Source of the DNA: Acidobacteriota bacterium
GTDB taxonomy: Bacteria; Acidobacteriota; UBA6911
Assembly (NCBI GenBank): GCA_012729555.1
Contig: JAAYCX010000040.1
Span: 62,001 to 126,000, forward strand
Length of the DNA: 64,000 nucleotides
Reading direction: 5' to 3'
The notes under the pieces are model-generated. The model saw only the letters and a program-made list of their open reading frames with translations. It made no database searches and was not told the DNA's origin. Position 1 is the stretch's first letter. Every line of letters starts with the position of its first letter. Made by a program: the position numbers and the translations under genes. Of the stretch, positions 34,772 to 43,592 are shown one piece after another.

Positions 34772-35485
34772 ATGAAAAACCGATGCAACGAAATACTCAC
34801 GGGAAAGATCACCCGACGGCAGGCGCTCCTGGGAACCGCGGGCGTCCTCCTCGCCGCTTCCGGCGCCGGGCTCCGTCCCGCCCGGGCCGCCGCGCACCCG
34901 CTCCCCCCCCTCCCCTATCCGAAGGACGCGCTGGAACCGGTGATCTCGGCCCGCACCCTCGAATTCCATCACGGCAAGCACCACCAGGGCTATGTCAACA
35001 ACCTCAACAATCTCATCGCCGGAACCCCCCTGGAGGGCCTGCCCCTGGAGCAGATCGTGACCCGGAGCGCCAAAAATTCCGGCCAGGCGGGCCTATTCAA
35101 CAACGCGGCCCAGGTGTGGAACCACACCTTCTTCTGGAACAGCCTCAAGCCGGGCGGGTGCGCCCTGCCCGCGGAGCTGGCCGATGCCGTAAGCCGCAGC
35201 TTCGGCGGTCTCGACGGCCTCAAGAAGGAACTGGGGCAGGCGGCCGCCTCGCAGTTCGGCAGCGGATGGGCCTGGCTGGTCAAGGAAGGGGGCCGGCTGA
35301 AAGTCACCAAAACGGCCAACGCCCACACGCCGCTCGAGGAGGGGGTGACACCGCTTCTGACCATCGACGTCTGGGAGCACGCCTACTACCTCGACTACCA
35401 GAACCGCCGCGCGGATTACGCCGCGGCCGTCATGGACAAGCTCCTCAACTGGGAATTCGCCCTGGAGAATTTCCGCCGCGGATAG
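34772..35485 (+). CDS. Tat-exported Fe/Mn superoxide dismutase
   Basis: 237 aa. N-terminal twin-arginine signal GKITRRQALLGTAGVLLAAS, then a complete Fe/Mn SOD: HHGKHHQGYVNNLNN, VWNHTFFWNSL, SQFGSGWAWL and DVWEHAYYLDYQNRRADY, which supply the His, His, Asp, His metal set. Tat export means the metal is loaded in the cytoplasm and the enzyme then protects the periplasm or membrane from superoxide. Ribosome site gaaggaggg. Divergent from the nitroreductase gene, both consistent with oxidative stress. Confidence 0.93.
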   Translation: MKNRCNEILTGKITRRQALLGTAGVLLAASGAGLRPARAAAHPLPPLPYPKDALEPVISARTLEFHHGKHHQGYVNNLNNLIAGTPLEGLPLEQIVTRSAKNSGQAGLFNNAAQVWNHTFFWNSLKPGGCALPAELADAVSRSFGGLDGLKKELGQAAASQFGSGWAWLVKEGGRLKVTKTANAHTPLEEGVTPLLTIDVWEHAYYLDYQNRRADYAAAVMDKLLNWEFALENFRRG

Positions 35486-35494
35486 CCTCCGGGA

Positions 35495-35524
35495 GGCGGG
35501 CCGGCGGTTGCGCCCCGGCCCGCC
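35495..35524 (+). terminator. Perfect 10-bp hairpin after the SOD gene
   Basis: GGCGGGCCGG pairs with CCGGCCCGCC around a 10-base loop, 10 bases past the SOD stop. No U run follows. Confidence 0.6.
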
Positions 35525-35576
35525 CCCGCCCCTTGTGAAAAGCCCTCCCGCCCGAAGAGATTTCGCACCCGCCCGT

Positions 35577-35605
35577 TTGACAAAAGGGCGCCCTGAACTT
35601 AAAAA
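35577..35605 (+). promoter_or_regulatory. Promoter for hsp20 pair with palindrome in the spacer
   Basis: Perfect -35 TTGACA (35577-35582), 17-base spacer, -10 TAAAAA (35600-35605). The spacer contains the perfect palindrome AGGGCGCCCT (35585-35594), a likely operator. I see no CIRCE element. Confidence 0.65.
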
Positions 35606-35659
35606 AATTAGCGGATGTTCGAGATAAACCAGATCGAATGTGCTATGGAGGTGCAACCC

Positions 35660-36130
35660 ATGAGTCTCGTATCTTTCGATGTTTTCGACGAAATGGAGAG
35701 GATGCGGAGGGAAATCGACAGGATCCTGGGAGAGGACAGGACCTCCTCCTGGAGCTTCCCCTTCTCCAGGATCTCCTTTCTTCCCGGCCGCGCCTACCGC
35801 TCCTACCCGCTGATGAACATCGGCGAGGATCAGGACAACTTCTACGTCGACGCCCTGGCACCGGGGCTCGACCGGGATACGCTCGGCGTGTCCGTGACCG
35901 GCGACCAGCTGGTGATTTCGGGGGAGAAGAAGCCGCTGCCCAGGAGCGTGAATACGGAGCTGGTGCACCGCAGCGAACGCTCGGCGGGAAAATTCTCACG
36001 GACCCTGTCCCTTTCCTCGGCGGTCGACAGCGGGAAAGTGGAGGCGGCCTACGTGGACGGGGTTCTCAAGATCGTCCTGCCCAAACTGGAAGCCGCGAAG
36101 CCGAAGCAGATCGCGGTGAAGGTGGGCTGA
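35660..36130 (+). CDS. Hsp20/alpha-crystallin family small heat-shock protein (first copy)
   Basis: 156 aa ATP-independent holdase chaperone. N-terminal arm with SFDVFDEMERMRREIDRIL, alpha-crystallin domain YRSYPLMNIGEDQDNFYVDALAPGLDRDTLGVSV...LVISGEKK, and the GVLKIVLPK dimer/oligomer motif. ATG at 35660 is chosen because GGAGG lies 8 bases ahead; upstream in-frame ATGs lie in that site. Followed after 34 bases by a second Hsp20, an arrangement common in metal-reducing and acidobacterial genomes. Confidence 0.92.
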   Translation: MSLVSFDVFDEMERMRREIDRILGEDRTSSWSFPFSRISFLPGRAYRSYPLMNIGEDQDNFYVDALAPGLDRDTLGVSVTGDQLVISGEKKPLPRSVNTELVHRSERSAGKFSRTLSLSSAVDSGKVEAAYVDGVLKIVLPKLEAAKPKQIAVKVG

Positions 36131-36164
36131 AACAAGGAGTTCAATAACGAGGAGGACCGAAACC

Positions 36165-36578
36165 ATGACCGAGAAAACCGTCGCTCTGACCACCGACAAC
36201 AAAGGCGTTCCGGCCTCGGCCGGCGAAAAATCCCTCGCCACCCGGGACGATACCCTCTATATCGCCCCTCCGGTGGACATCTTCGAAACGGAAGACGCCC
36301 TGACCGTCGTAGCGGACCTTCCGGGGGTCCCCAGGGGCGCCGTGGATATCCGGGTCGAGGACAGCATTCTCACCATCAAGGGACGGGCCCAATACACCCC
36401 GTCGGGCCAGGCCCTGCGCGAGGAATTCGGCCTGCAGGGATACTTCCGGCAGTTTCAGCTGAGCGATACCGTGGACCAGGACCGGATAACGGCCGAGTGC
36501 AGAAACGGGGTGCTGACCATCACCCTGCCCAAGGCGGAGAAGAGCAAACCGAGGCAGATCGAGGTGAAGGTGGGATGA
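36165..36578 (+). CDS. Hsp20/alpha-crystallin family small heat-shock protein (second copy)
   Basis: 137 aa. Alpha-crystallin domain from PPVDIFETEDALTVVADLPGVPRG to GVLTITLPKAEKSKPRQIEVKVG. The last ten residues nearly repeat the end of the first Hsp20 (KPKQIAVKVG), but the N-terminal arms differ completely, suggesting a hetero-oligomeric pair. Own ribosome site acgaggagg. Ends at a bidirectional hairpin shared with coaE. Confidence 0.92.
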   Translation: MTEKTVALTTDNKGVPASAGEKSLATRDDTLYIAPPVDIFETEDALTVVADLPGVPRGAVDIRVEDSILTIKGRAQYTPSGQALREEFGLQGYFRQFQLSDTVDQDRITAECRNGVLTITLPKAEKSKPRQIEVKVG

Positions 36579-36591
36579 CCTCGGGCGGGAG

Positions 36592-36619
36592 AGGCGGGGC
36601 TCCCCCTCACGCCCCGCCT
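36592..36619. terminator. Bidirectional hairpin between hsp20 and coaE
   Basis: AGGCGGGGC pairs perfectly with GCCCCGCCT around a 10-base loop. Lies between convergent genes and overlaps the last codons of coaE. Followed by TTTCC on the plus strand. Confidence 0.65.
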
Positions 36620-37230
36620 TTCCGGCTTCGCTCGTGCCGCACGAGATCCCGGTAGATGGCCGACACCTGTTCCCGCGTCTCGGCGAACGTTCCCGAGGTG
36701 TCGATCGTGTAGTGGGCCAGCCTCTTCTTCTCCTCGATCGGCATCTGGGAATCCATCCTGGCTTTGGCCTGGACCTCCGTCAACCCGCTCCGCTGCATGA
36801 GGCGACTGAGCTGCAGCACGGGGTCGCAGGCGACCACGATCAGGAATTCAAACCTGCGGTACCCTCCCGTTTCCACCATCAGGGCCGCGTCCACGATCAG
36901 GATGCCGTCGGGGGTTTCCCGTTCCAGTTCCGCGATGCGCCGCTCGATCTCGGCGTCCACCATCGGGTGCGTGATCCGGTTGAGCTGCCGCCGCTTTTTC
37001 TCGTCGGAAAACACGATATTCCCGAGCCGCCCGCGGTCGATCCGCCCCTCGGGGTCCAGGATTCCGCCCCCGAACGAGTCCACGATCCGGCGGTAGGAGT
37101 CCGTCCCCCGCTCGAGCAGGCAGTGGGCCACCCGGTCCGCGTCGATGACGCGCGCCCCCATCCGGGCGAACGCCTGGGCGGCGGAGCTTTTTCCGGACGC
37201 GATGTTTCCCGTCAGTCCCACGTGCAGCAT
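36607..37230 (-). CDS. coaE: Dephospho-CoA kinase
   Basis: Last step of coenzyme A synthesis. 207 aa: P-loop GLTGNIASGKSS, VIDADRVAHCLLE, ITHPMVDAEIERRI and LMQRSGLTEVQAKARM are standard CoaE features. The ATG at 37230 gives the canonical start. Last gene of the long minus-strand run, 28 bases after the beta-propeller gene. Confidence 0.95.
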   Translation of the reverse strand: MLHVGLTGNIASGKSSAAQAFARMGARVIDADRVAHCLLERGTDSYRRIVDSFGGGILDPEGRIDRGRLGNIVFSDEKKRRQLNRITHPMVDAEIERRIAELERETPDGILIVDAALMVETGGYRRFEFLIVVACDPVLQLSRLMQRSGLTEVQAKARMDSQMPIEEKKRLAHYTIDTSGTFAETREQVSAIYRDLVRHERSRKGGA

Positions 37231-37258
37231 GGGTCCATCATAGCACAGCGCAGGGGGC

Positions 37259-38236
37259 TCAGGGCGCTTCGGCGGGCACGTCGGCGATGAGGACGCTGTT
37301 GGTGGCCTCGCTGACCACGTAGACGGTCCGGTTGTCCGGGGCCACCAGGATGTCGGTCGAACCCTTGTCGATGTCGAAGGTCCGGCCGGACAGGCTGCTG
37401 AGATCGGCCGGGAGAACCGAGACCGTGCGGCTCTGGGCGTTGATGACGAACACCCGTTTCCCGTCGGGGCTGACCGCAACGCCGAAGGGCATCTTCCCGA
37501 TCGGGACCGTGACCAGGACGCGCAGCAGTTCCGCGTCGATGATCGACAGGTCGTGGGAGCGGCTGTTGGCGACGAAGAGCCGTTTCCCGTCGGGCGTGAT
37601 GGCGATGCCGTCCGGCCCCTCCCCGACCGGGATCTTCGCGGTCACGGAGGGGCCGGCCGGGTCCACGACCCACACTTCGTTGTCCCCCCCCATCAGCACG
37701 AACACCCTCTCGGTGGTCGGACTCACCGCGATGCCGAAGGGGCTCACCCCCAGCCCGACACTCCCCACCATGCGCCGCTGGCGCAGGTCGAGGACATGCA
37801 GCCGGCCGTTCCGGCTCCGGCCGTAATCCACCACGTAGGCATTGTAGCCCCGGGCGCCCACGGCCACCGAGTTCGGCCGCGCGCCCGCGGGAACATCCGC
37901 CAACACCTGGAAGGAGTCCAGGTCGATCATGGCCACGGTGCCCGAATCCATGCAGGCCACCAGGGCGGTTTTCCCCCCGTCGGCGAGGGCGAGACCCAGG
38001 GGCGCGCCGCCGGCGTCCATCCTCCGGGTCACGATCCGCTTTTCCAGGTCCACCTCCAGCAGTTCGTCCGTGGCGTAGGAGGTCGCATAGAGCTTCGTGC
38101 CGTCGGGGCCGAGCGCGATGAAATTGGGCGCCTTCCCGATCTTCCGGATCCGTTCGGTCTCCCCTCCGCCGGCAAGAACGGGCAGCAACAGAAGCGACAG
38201 AAGAATGAACGCCGTGCCTTGTCTCCTCACACCCAC
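37259..38236 (-). CDS. Exported YVTN-type beta-propeller protein
   Basis: 325 aa: signal peptide (FILLSLLLLPVLAGGG), then about seven propeller blades of the type GPDGTKLYATSYATDELLEVDLEKR and SPDGKRVFVINAQSRTVSVL. Such proteins serve as surface or periplasmic binding scaffolds; ligand unknown. No heme motif or catalytic residues seen. Six bases after the methyltransferase gene, so co-transcribed. Confidence 0.85.
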   Translation of the reverse strand: MGVRRQGTAFILLSLLLLPVLAGGGETERIRKIGKAPNFIALGPDGTKLYATSYATDELLEVDLEKRIVTRRMDAGGAPLGLALADGGKTALVACMDSGTVAMIDLDSFQVLADVPAGARPNSVAVGARGYNAYVVDYGRSRNGRLHVLDLRQRRMVGSVGLGVSPFGIAVSPTTERVFVLMGGDNEVWVVDPAGPSVTAKIPVGEGPDGIAITPDGKRLFVANSRSHDLSIIDAELLRVLVTVPIGKMPFGVAVSPDGKRVFVINAQSRTVSVLPADLSSLSGRTFDIDKGSTDILVAPDNRTVYVVSEATNSVLIADVPAEAP

Positions 38237-38242
38237 TCCCCC

Positions 38243-38986
38243 CTATTTCGTAGCGGCGATGATACCGAAGACTCCCGAATGCCGCGCCCGGGGAGTATTC
38301 AGCTCCTGAACGATCACCTGGCGGAATCCCGAACGGAAAAGCAGAGCGATCACTTCCTCCCTGTCGGGGTAGACGGCCCTGGCCTCGACGGGGTTTTTCT
38401 GGACGAACCGCAGGTGCGCCCTCCGCCAGAGGCCGACGGGCGACGTCCGCGCCGATCCGGGTTCCAGGTACTCCCCGAGGATCAGATGCCCGTCCCGGGC
38501 CAGAATTCTCATCGCCTCCCCCAGGTACTGCTCCGGGGGGTGCCGGTGGAGATCGAACACGGAAACCGCCAGTTCCGCGTGCCCGTCCGGGACCGGCAGG
38601 CGCGGTTCCTGGAAATGCCGGAACTCCACGATCTGCTCGAGACCGAGGTGAGCCGCCCGCTGCTTGGCGCGTTCCAGCAGGGTGATGTTGGTGTCGAAGG
38701 AGTAGATCCGCCCGTGAAACGGTTTCCTCCCCGCCAGTCTCAGCGCGAAGGCGGCGGTGTCGGTCAACAGGTCGACCACACGGATCCTGCCCGTCTGGAC
38801 CACGAAATCGGCGATCTGGTCCAGGGCGAGGTAGTAGTCGAGGCCCGTCCTCCACCGGAAATAGTGCGCCACCCCCTCCTCGTAGCCGTCGATCTTGCCC
38901 GGGAGGCCGGACAGGAGGGGACGGGGCCGGGGAGGGGTAAAATCGAATTTTTTCTGTTTTTCCGCGGCCGGGGCTTCGTTCTTCAC
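38243..38986 (-). CDS. Class I SAM-dependent methyltransferase-like protein
   Basis: 247 aa with a Rossmann methyltransferase pattern: IRVVDLLTDTAAFALRLAG (motif I, with the Gly-x-Gly replaced by Thr-Asp-Thr-Ala), IYSFDTNITLLERA and LAVSVFDLHRHPPEQYLGEAMRILARDGHLIL. The degenerate glycine loop weakens the case for SAM binding. The four-base overlap with the membrane glycosyltransferase upstream and adjacency to the propeller suggest work on a surface glycan or lipid; unproved. Confidence 0.7.
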   Translation of the reverse strand: MKNEAPAAEKQKKFDFTPPRPRPLLSGLPGKIDGYEEGVAHYFRWRTGLDYYLALDQIADFVVQTGRIRVVDLLTDTAAFALRLAGRKPFHGRIYSFDTNITLLERAKQRAAHLGLEQIVEFRHFQEPRLPVPDGHAELAVSVFDLHRHPPEQYLGEAMRILARDGHLILGEYLEPGSARTSPVGLWRRAHLRFVQKNPVEARAVYPDREEVIALLFRSGFRQVIVQELNTPRARHSGVFGIIAATK

Positions 38987-40644
38987 GGGTATCGCTCAAC
39001 CATGTTGGTCCGCAGTTTCCGGCGGTACAGCGCCAGGTGTTCCGTATCCACGACTACAGTATAGTGAGTGCGAATCCGGGGATCCATCATAATGCGCTCC
39101 CAGACGGCGTCCCCCTTCTCGGAGCACAGCCACCCGACCTCCCGCACCGGGTCGCTGGCCGCCCTGTGCCAGCGGGCGCCCCCCCCTTCGTTGTAGACGA
39201 ATTCGCTCACCCGCAGCCCCGAATCGTAGACCAGCGGCGCCTGCCGGCCCATATCGACCAGGATCTTCGCGCCGTCGTAATGCCGCCGCAGGTAGCCGAG
39301 GACCTCTTCCCTTTCCGGCTCGATGAAGGCGTGTTCCAGCGTCTCCGACATCATGGGGAGGTTTTCCCGCCCGAGCGGGGGCACGGCCATCCCCGCCACG
39401 AGGAGGAGGAGCAGCGCCGCCGCGTGCCCCCCCCCGAGGCGTGCCGCCGCATACAGGACCAGGCCCAGGACGGGGAGCGCGGCCGCCCCCGGTCCCGGGG
39501 CCAGCATCCCGGCGGGATCCCGGAGGTAGGTGACCCACGACACCCAGGGGAGAAGGGCGACGAGGAGCAGGAGCAGCGGCAGGGCGAGGGTGCGGACCCT
39601 TGCCGACCGGACGGCCAGCCCGGCGAACACGGCCACGGCGGGCAGAAGCAGGACGGAATAGCGCAGCCGGTACACGTGCCCCCAGTAAAGGGCGGCGATG
39701 TTGATGAGGGACGGGACCCAGAGCAGCACGAGGGGCGCCCGTTCCCAAAACCGGCTTCGGTCCCGCACGGCGACCAGGACCCCGAGGCCGGCCACGAGGA
39801 GGAGGAGGAGCGTCGCCATCTGCTCGACCTCCGCCAGGTGGTACAGGAGCGAAAGAAACGGCCTCCCGTGCGTCAGGTAGGGGTTCGGGTTCCCCGCCGC
39901 GACCCGGTTGAAGAAGACGTCCCCCAGCCGCATGAAAATGTAGCCGAAATGCGCGAGCGCGGGGAGCGCGAAAACCGCGAGGAAAACCGCCGCCGCCCTC
40001 AGCGCCCGCGGGCGCGGGATGCGGCGCGTCCAGCCGTCGGCCAAAAGCAGCGCGACGATCCCGGCGATCAGCCCCCACCCCTCGTAGCGGCACATCCCCG
40101 CCAGGGCGGTCCAGACCGCGGCCGCCCACGGCATGCGCGAGTGGTCGGAGGCGCGCCACTCGAGCAGCCGGTCGAGCGCCAGCAGAAACAGCGCCATGAA
40201 CACCGGTTCGGTCAGCGGGCAGCTCTGGAGGTAGAGCAGGTTGGGGTTGGCGACGAGCAGGACCGCCGAAAACAGGGCCGCCGCCCCGGACCCCGTGACC
40301 CGGAGCGATATCCGGTAAACCAGCGCGCCGCTGAGGGCGAAGCCAAGCACCGAGATCAGGCTGGGGAGGAGGCCGGACCGGTACTGGGCGTCGAAAAGGA
40401 CGAACGGGAGGTACAGCAGGTGGATAAGGGGGAGCCACTGGGCCCCCATCTGGGCGTATCCCGGTTCGAGGGCGTCCACGATCCGTCGCGCCACCAGCAG
40501 GTGGGCCTTGGCGTCGTAGTGGGCCACGGTCAGGCCCCGGGAATAGTAGTACGCGAGAAAGAGGGCGCCGATCCCCAGCCCCGCCAGGAAAACATACCTC
40601 GGCACGCCCCCGCCGCCGCTCCCGGGCAAAAGCTTCCGCAGCAT
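38983..40644 (-). CDS. GT-C fold membrane glycosyltransferase
   Basis: 553 aa with about eleven transmembrane segments and a C-terminal periplasmic domain. After the first helix it reads SRGLTVAHYDAKAHLLVARRI, where the Asp is the likely catalytic base of ArnT/PMT-type enzymes that use polyprenyl-phosphate sugars. I choose the ATG at 40644, overlapping the asnS stop as TGATG, rather than 40716 inside asnS. Donor and acceptor unknown. Confidence 0.82.
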   Translation of the reverse strand: MLRKLLPGSGGGGVPRYVFLAGLGIGALFLAYYYSRGLTVAHYDAKAHLLVARRIVDALEPGYAQMGAQWLPLIHLLYLPFVLFDAQYRSGLLPSLISVLGFALSGALVYRISLRVTGSGAAALFSAVLLVANPNLLYLQSCPLTEPVFMALFLLALDRLLEWRASDHSRMPWAAAVWTALAGMCRYEGWGLIAGIVALLLADGWTRRIPRPRALRAAAVFLAVFALPALAHFGYIFMRLGDVFFNRVAAGNPNPYLTHGRPFLSLLYHLAEVEQMATLLLLLVAGLGVLVAVRDRSRFWERAPLVLLWVPSLINIAALYWGHVYRLRYSVLLLPAVAVFAGLAVRSARVRTLALPLLLLLVALLPWVSWVTYLRDPAGMLAPGPGAAALPVLGLVLYAAARLGGGHAAALLLLLVAGMAVPPLGRENLPMMSETLEHAFIEPEREEVLGYLRRHYDGAKILVDMGRQAPLVYDSGLRVSEFVYNEGGGARWHRAASDPVREVGWLCSEKGDAVWERIMMDPRIRTHYTVVVDTEHLALYRRKLRTNMVERYP

Positions 40645-41936
40645 CAGGGATAGATCCGGTAAAGGGTGCGCGGGAAGGCGATCGTCTCGCGCAGGTGCGT
40701 CAGGCGGCATATCCACGCGACGACCCTTTCGATCCCCATCCCGAACCCGGCGTGGGGCACGGCACCGTATTTTCTCAGGTCGAGATACCAGCCGAACGGC
40801 TCCGGGGAGAGGGCGTGCTCCGCGAGCCGCTCGAGGAGGAGATCATGGTCGTGGATGCGGGCGCCCCCCCCGATGATTTCGCCGTACCCCTCGGGCGCCA
40901 GCATGTCGACGCACAGGGCCACCTCGGCCCGCTCCGGGTCGGGCTGCATGTAAAACGCCTTCACCGCGGAGGGGTAGCGGTGCACCATGACGGGCGAATC
41001 GTACCGCTCCGAAAGCAGCGTCTCGTCCCCCCCGCCGAAGTCCCCCCCCCACTCGATCGCCGACCCGGAAGCCCGGAGCATCTTCACCGCCTCGTCATAA
41101 CTCAGGCGCGGAAACGGGCGGGCCACCCGCTCGAGGGCGCCGATGTCGCGCTCCAGGATCTCGAGCTGGGCCCGGCGGCGCGCGAGGACCCGTTCGAGGA
41201 TGAAGCAGACGAGCCCTTCCGCCAGGTCCATCGTTTCCTCCAGGGTGGCGAAGGCGACCTCGGGCTCCACCATCCAGAACTCCATCAGGTGACGGCGGGT
41301 CTTGGACTTTTCCGCCCGGAAGGTCGGGCCGAAGCAGTAAACCTTCCCGAACGCGGACGCGGTGGCCTCGTTGTACAGCTGGCCGCTCTGGGTCAGGTAG
41401 GCGGTCTGGTCGAAATACCCGGTTTCGAACAGCGTCGTCGTCCCCTCGCACGCGTTGGGGGTGAAGATGGGAGTGTCCACCAGGGTGAACCCCCGGTCGT
41501 CGAAGTAATCGCGGCAGGCGCGGATCACCTCGTGCCGGATCTTGAGAATCGCGTGCTGGCGCGAACTCCGGAGCCACAGGTGGCGGTTCTCCATCAGGAA
41601 GGCGGTCCCGTGCTCCTTGGGGGTGATGGGGTAGTTTTCCGCCGCCTGGAGCACCCGGAAGCGCCGGATGTCCAGCTCGAAACCGCCCGGGGACCGGCTG
41701 TCGGCGCGGACGGCGCCCTGGATCTCGAGGCTCGACTCCTGCCCGAGCCCGTCGAGGAGCGCGAACTCCTCCGGGGGGAAATTCCCCTTGAAGGCGACGC
41801 ACTGTATGACGCCGGTTCCGTCGCGCAGCAGGATAAACTGCAGTTTCCCGCTGCTCCGCCGGTTGTAGACCCATCCGCGCAGCGTGACCTCTTTCCCTTC
41901 CCAATCCCCGATATTTTCGACGTAGACGACGGGCAT
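40644..41936 (-). CDS. asnS: Asparaginyl-tRNA synthetase
   Basis: 430 aa class II synthetase. N-terminal OB-fold anticodon domain ([20 protein letters not shown]), motif 2 around [21 protein letters not shown], motif 3 [12 protein letters not shown], and the C-terminal [10 protein letters not shown] characteristic of AsnRS. ATG at 41936 with an aaaggaggggctc site; the longer frame upstream is rejected. Having AsnRS means Asn-tRNA can be made directly. Confidence 0.95.
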   Translation of the reverse strand: MPVVYVENIGDWEGKEVTLRGWVYNRRSSGKLQFILLRDGTGVIQCVAFKGNFPPEEFALLDGLGQESSLEIQGAVRADSRSPGGFELDIRRFRVLQAAENYPITPKEHGTAFLMENRHLWLRSSRQHAILKIRHEVIRACRDYFDDRGFTLVDTPIFTPNACEGTTTLFETGYFDQTAYLTQSGQLYNEATASAFGKVYCFGPTFRAEKSKTRRHLMEFWMVEPEVAFATLEETMDLAEGLVCFILERVLARRRAQLEILERDIGALERVARPFPRLSYDEAVKMLRASGSAIEWGGDFGGGDETLLSERYDSPVMVHRYPSAVKAFYMQPDPERAEVALCVDMLAPEGYGEIIGGGARIHDHDLLLERLAEHALSPEPFGWYLDLRKYGAVPHAGFGMGIERVVAWICRLTHLRETIAFPRTLYRIYP

Positions 41937-41962
41937 GAGCCCCTCCTTTGACCGATCCGAGG

Positions 41963-42517
41963 TCAGAAAACCATGTGGCCGGCCTCCGCGCCCTTTTGCC
42001 GGCAATACTCCAGGTAGAGGGAATGGTAGCTCGAGCGGAGGAAGCTCTTTTCGGGAAACGAGAGAGCACGCGCGAGCGCCCGGATCGCCTCCTCGGACCC
42101 TTCCAGCTCCGCGTAGTTGCCGATCGGGGTCTCGTCCACGGCGACCCGGACCCCCTCCACACCGTATTCCCGGCGGTATTTCTGGTAGCGGAACACGGGC
42201 CGCATCCCGATCCTCCCGAAGATCCCGAGGGCCGTGGCGCCGTCCGCGAGCCCGGTCTCGAGTTCCTCCCTCACCTTGAAGATCCCCTCGGGGCGGGACG
42301 CCCCCTTGAAGGTCAGCGTCGCGCGCCCCCCGGCGATCCGGACCCTCAGGACGCAGCGCCGGGACCGCAGCCCGCCATCGGGGAAATCGAGCAGGTGGTT
42401 GTCTTCAAAATGCCGGGCGGAAAGCGCCTCCGCCCCGAGCGCTCCGAGGCGGCGGCAGAATGCCTCCGGGTCCCCGATCTCCACCTTGATTTCGGTCTCC
42501 AGGCTCACGTCGTTCAC
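41963..42517 (-). CDS. CYTH domain protein (class IV adenylate cyclase-like)
   Basis: 184 aa from a GTG at 42517. N-terminal ETEIKVEIG is the ExExK signature of CYTH enzymes; [25 protein letters not shown] and [16 protein letters not shown] supply the other tunnel residues. Members are CyaB-type cyclases, triphosphatases or thiamine-triphosphatases; the activity cannot be told from sequence alone. Lies 43 bases after the deaminase gene. Confidence 0.82.
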   Translation of the reverse strand: MNDVSLETEIKVEIGDPEAFCRRLGALGAEALSARHFEDNHLLDFPDGGLRSRRCVLRVRIAGGRATLTFKGASRPEGIFKVREELETGLADGATALGIFGRIGMRPVFRYQKYRREYGVEGVRVAVDETPIGNYAELEGSEEAIRALARALSFPEKSFLRSSYHSLYLEYCRQKGAEAGHMVF

Positions 42518-42560
42518 GCGGCGGCCCCGCGGCCGCCCCACAGGCGGTTGGGAAACGGCT

Positions 42561-43559
42561 TCACACCCGGTACTGGCGCAGGAGGACGCCGCACTCATCG
42601 AGGAGCTTCAGGGCGGACCCGTTCAGCGGATACTCCTGGTTGTAGACCACCTCCACGATGCCGCTGTTGATGATCATCTTCGTGCATTGCAGGCAGGGGG
42701 CGAAAGTGGAGTAGAGGGTCGAACCCTTCAGGCTGATCCCGTGATAGGCCGCCTGCGTGATGGCGTTCTCCTCCCCGTGGGAGCAGAGGCATTCGTCCAG
42801 GGCCGTGCCGCTCGCGGCCAGGCCGTTGCAGCGGGGGCACCCCCCCTCGTTGCAGTTGCGCGCCCCCCGGGGGGTGCCGTTGTACCCCGTGGAGATGATG
42901 CGCCGGTCCTTGACGATGATGGCGGCCACCTTCCGCTTCATGCAGTTGCTGCGCGTCGCCACCACCTTGGCGATATTCATGAAGTACTCGTCCCAGGAGG
43001 GGCGGACGAAGCGGCTCAGAAGCGGGGGGATGACCTCGTCCAGGTGCCGGTGCAGCTGCTCGAGCGTCCCGTTGTTCGTCACGACCAGGTCCGCCAGCTT
43101 CCGGGTGGCGACCAGCTGCTGCCCCGCGGGATTGTCCGAACCGAGTTCGCGCGCCTCCTCGGCCAGAAACCGCTCGAGCGTCTCCGGGGCATTCTCCCTC
43201 CCCCGCAGCCGGCTGCGTTCAAAGCGGAGCGGGGCGTCGGCTTCGAGCGCCAGGAGCCTGAAATCGGGGCGGCCGCGCAGGACCTCGACCTCGTGGGGGC
43301 TGCGGATGGAGTCGATCACGTAATTGTGGTCGCTCTCCACCACGGCGAGGATCCGCTCGGCCAGGACGCCGGCCCCATGTTTTTCCCTGAGCTCGTTGCC
43401 GACCTCGATGAGCCTGGAGCGGGTGATCTCCTCGCCGCGCGCCCGGAGCTCGTCGCGAATGGCGTCCGAAAGGGAGTGGAATTCAAACCCGCGGCTCCGG
43501 AGGTAATCCGAGACCACCGTTTTCCCCGACCCGTTTGTGCCCGTCAGTCCTATGATCAT
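42561..43559 (-). CDS. P-loop kinase-like domain fused to a dCMP deaminase domain
   Basis: 332 aa. Residues 1-180 form a nucleotide-kinase-like P-loop domain (GLTGTNGSGKTVVSDYL, YVIDSIRSPHEVEVLRG). Residues 190-332 form a zinc deoxycytidylate deaminase domain with HGEENAI (HxE), PCLQC (PCxxC) and an extra CNEGGCPRCNG insert. The same order occurs in yeast Dcd1 and in the phage-defence dCTP deaminases DcdV/AvcD, which are longer (about 500 aa or more). Position among housekeeping genes and the short length favour dUMP supply for thymidylate synthesis, but defence cannot be excluded. Confidence 0.85.
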   Translation of the reverse strand: MIIGLTGTNGSGKTVVSDYLRSRGFEFHSLSDAIRDELRARGEEITRSRLIEVGNELREKHGAGVLAERILAVVESDHNYVIDSIRSPHEVEVLRGRPDFRLLALEADAPLRFERSRLRGRENAPETLERFLAEEARELGSDNPAGQQLVATRKLADLVVTNNGTLEQLHRHLDEVIPPLLSRFVRPSWDEYFMNIAKVVATRSNCMKRKVAAIIVKDRRIISTGYNGTPRGARNCNEGGCPRCNGLAASGTALDECLCSHGEENAITQAAYHGISLKGSTLYSTFAPCLQCTKMIINSGIVEVVYNQEYPLNGSALKLLDECGVLLRQYRV

Positions 43560-43592
43560 AGGGCTGGTATATTAGCACATCCATATTCGGGG

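Noticed and set aside
42561-43559. Calling the deaminase fusion a phage-defence gene
   Set aside because: Domain order is like DcdV, but length, neighbours and lack of other defence genes favour nucleotide metabolism.
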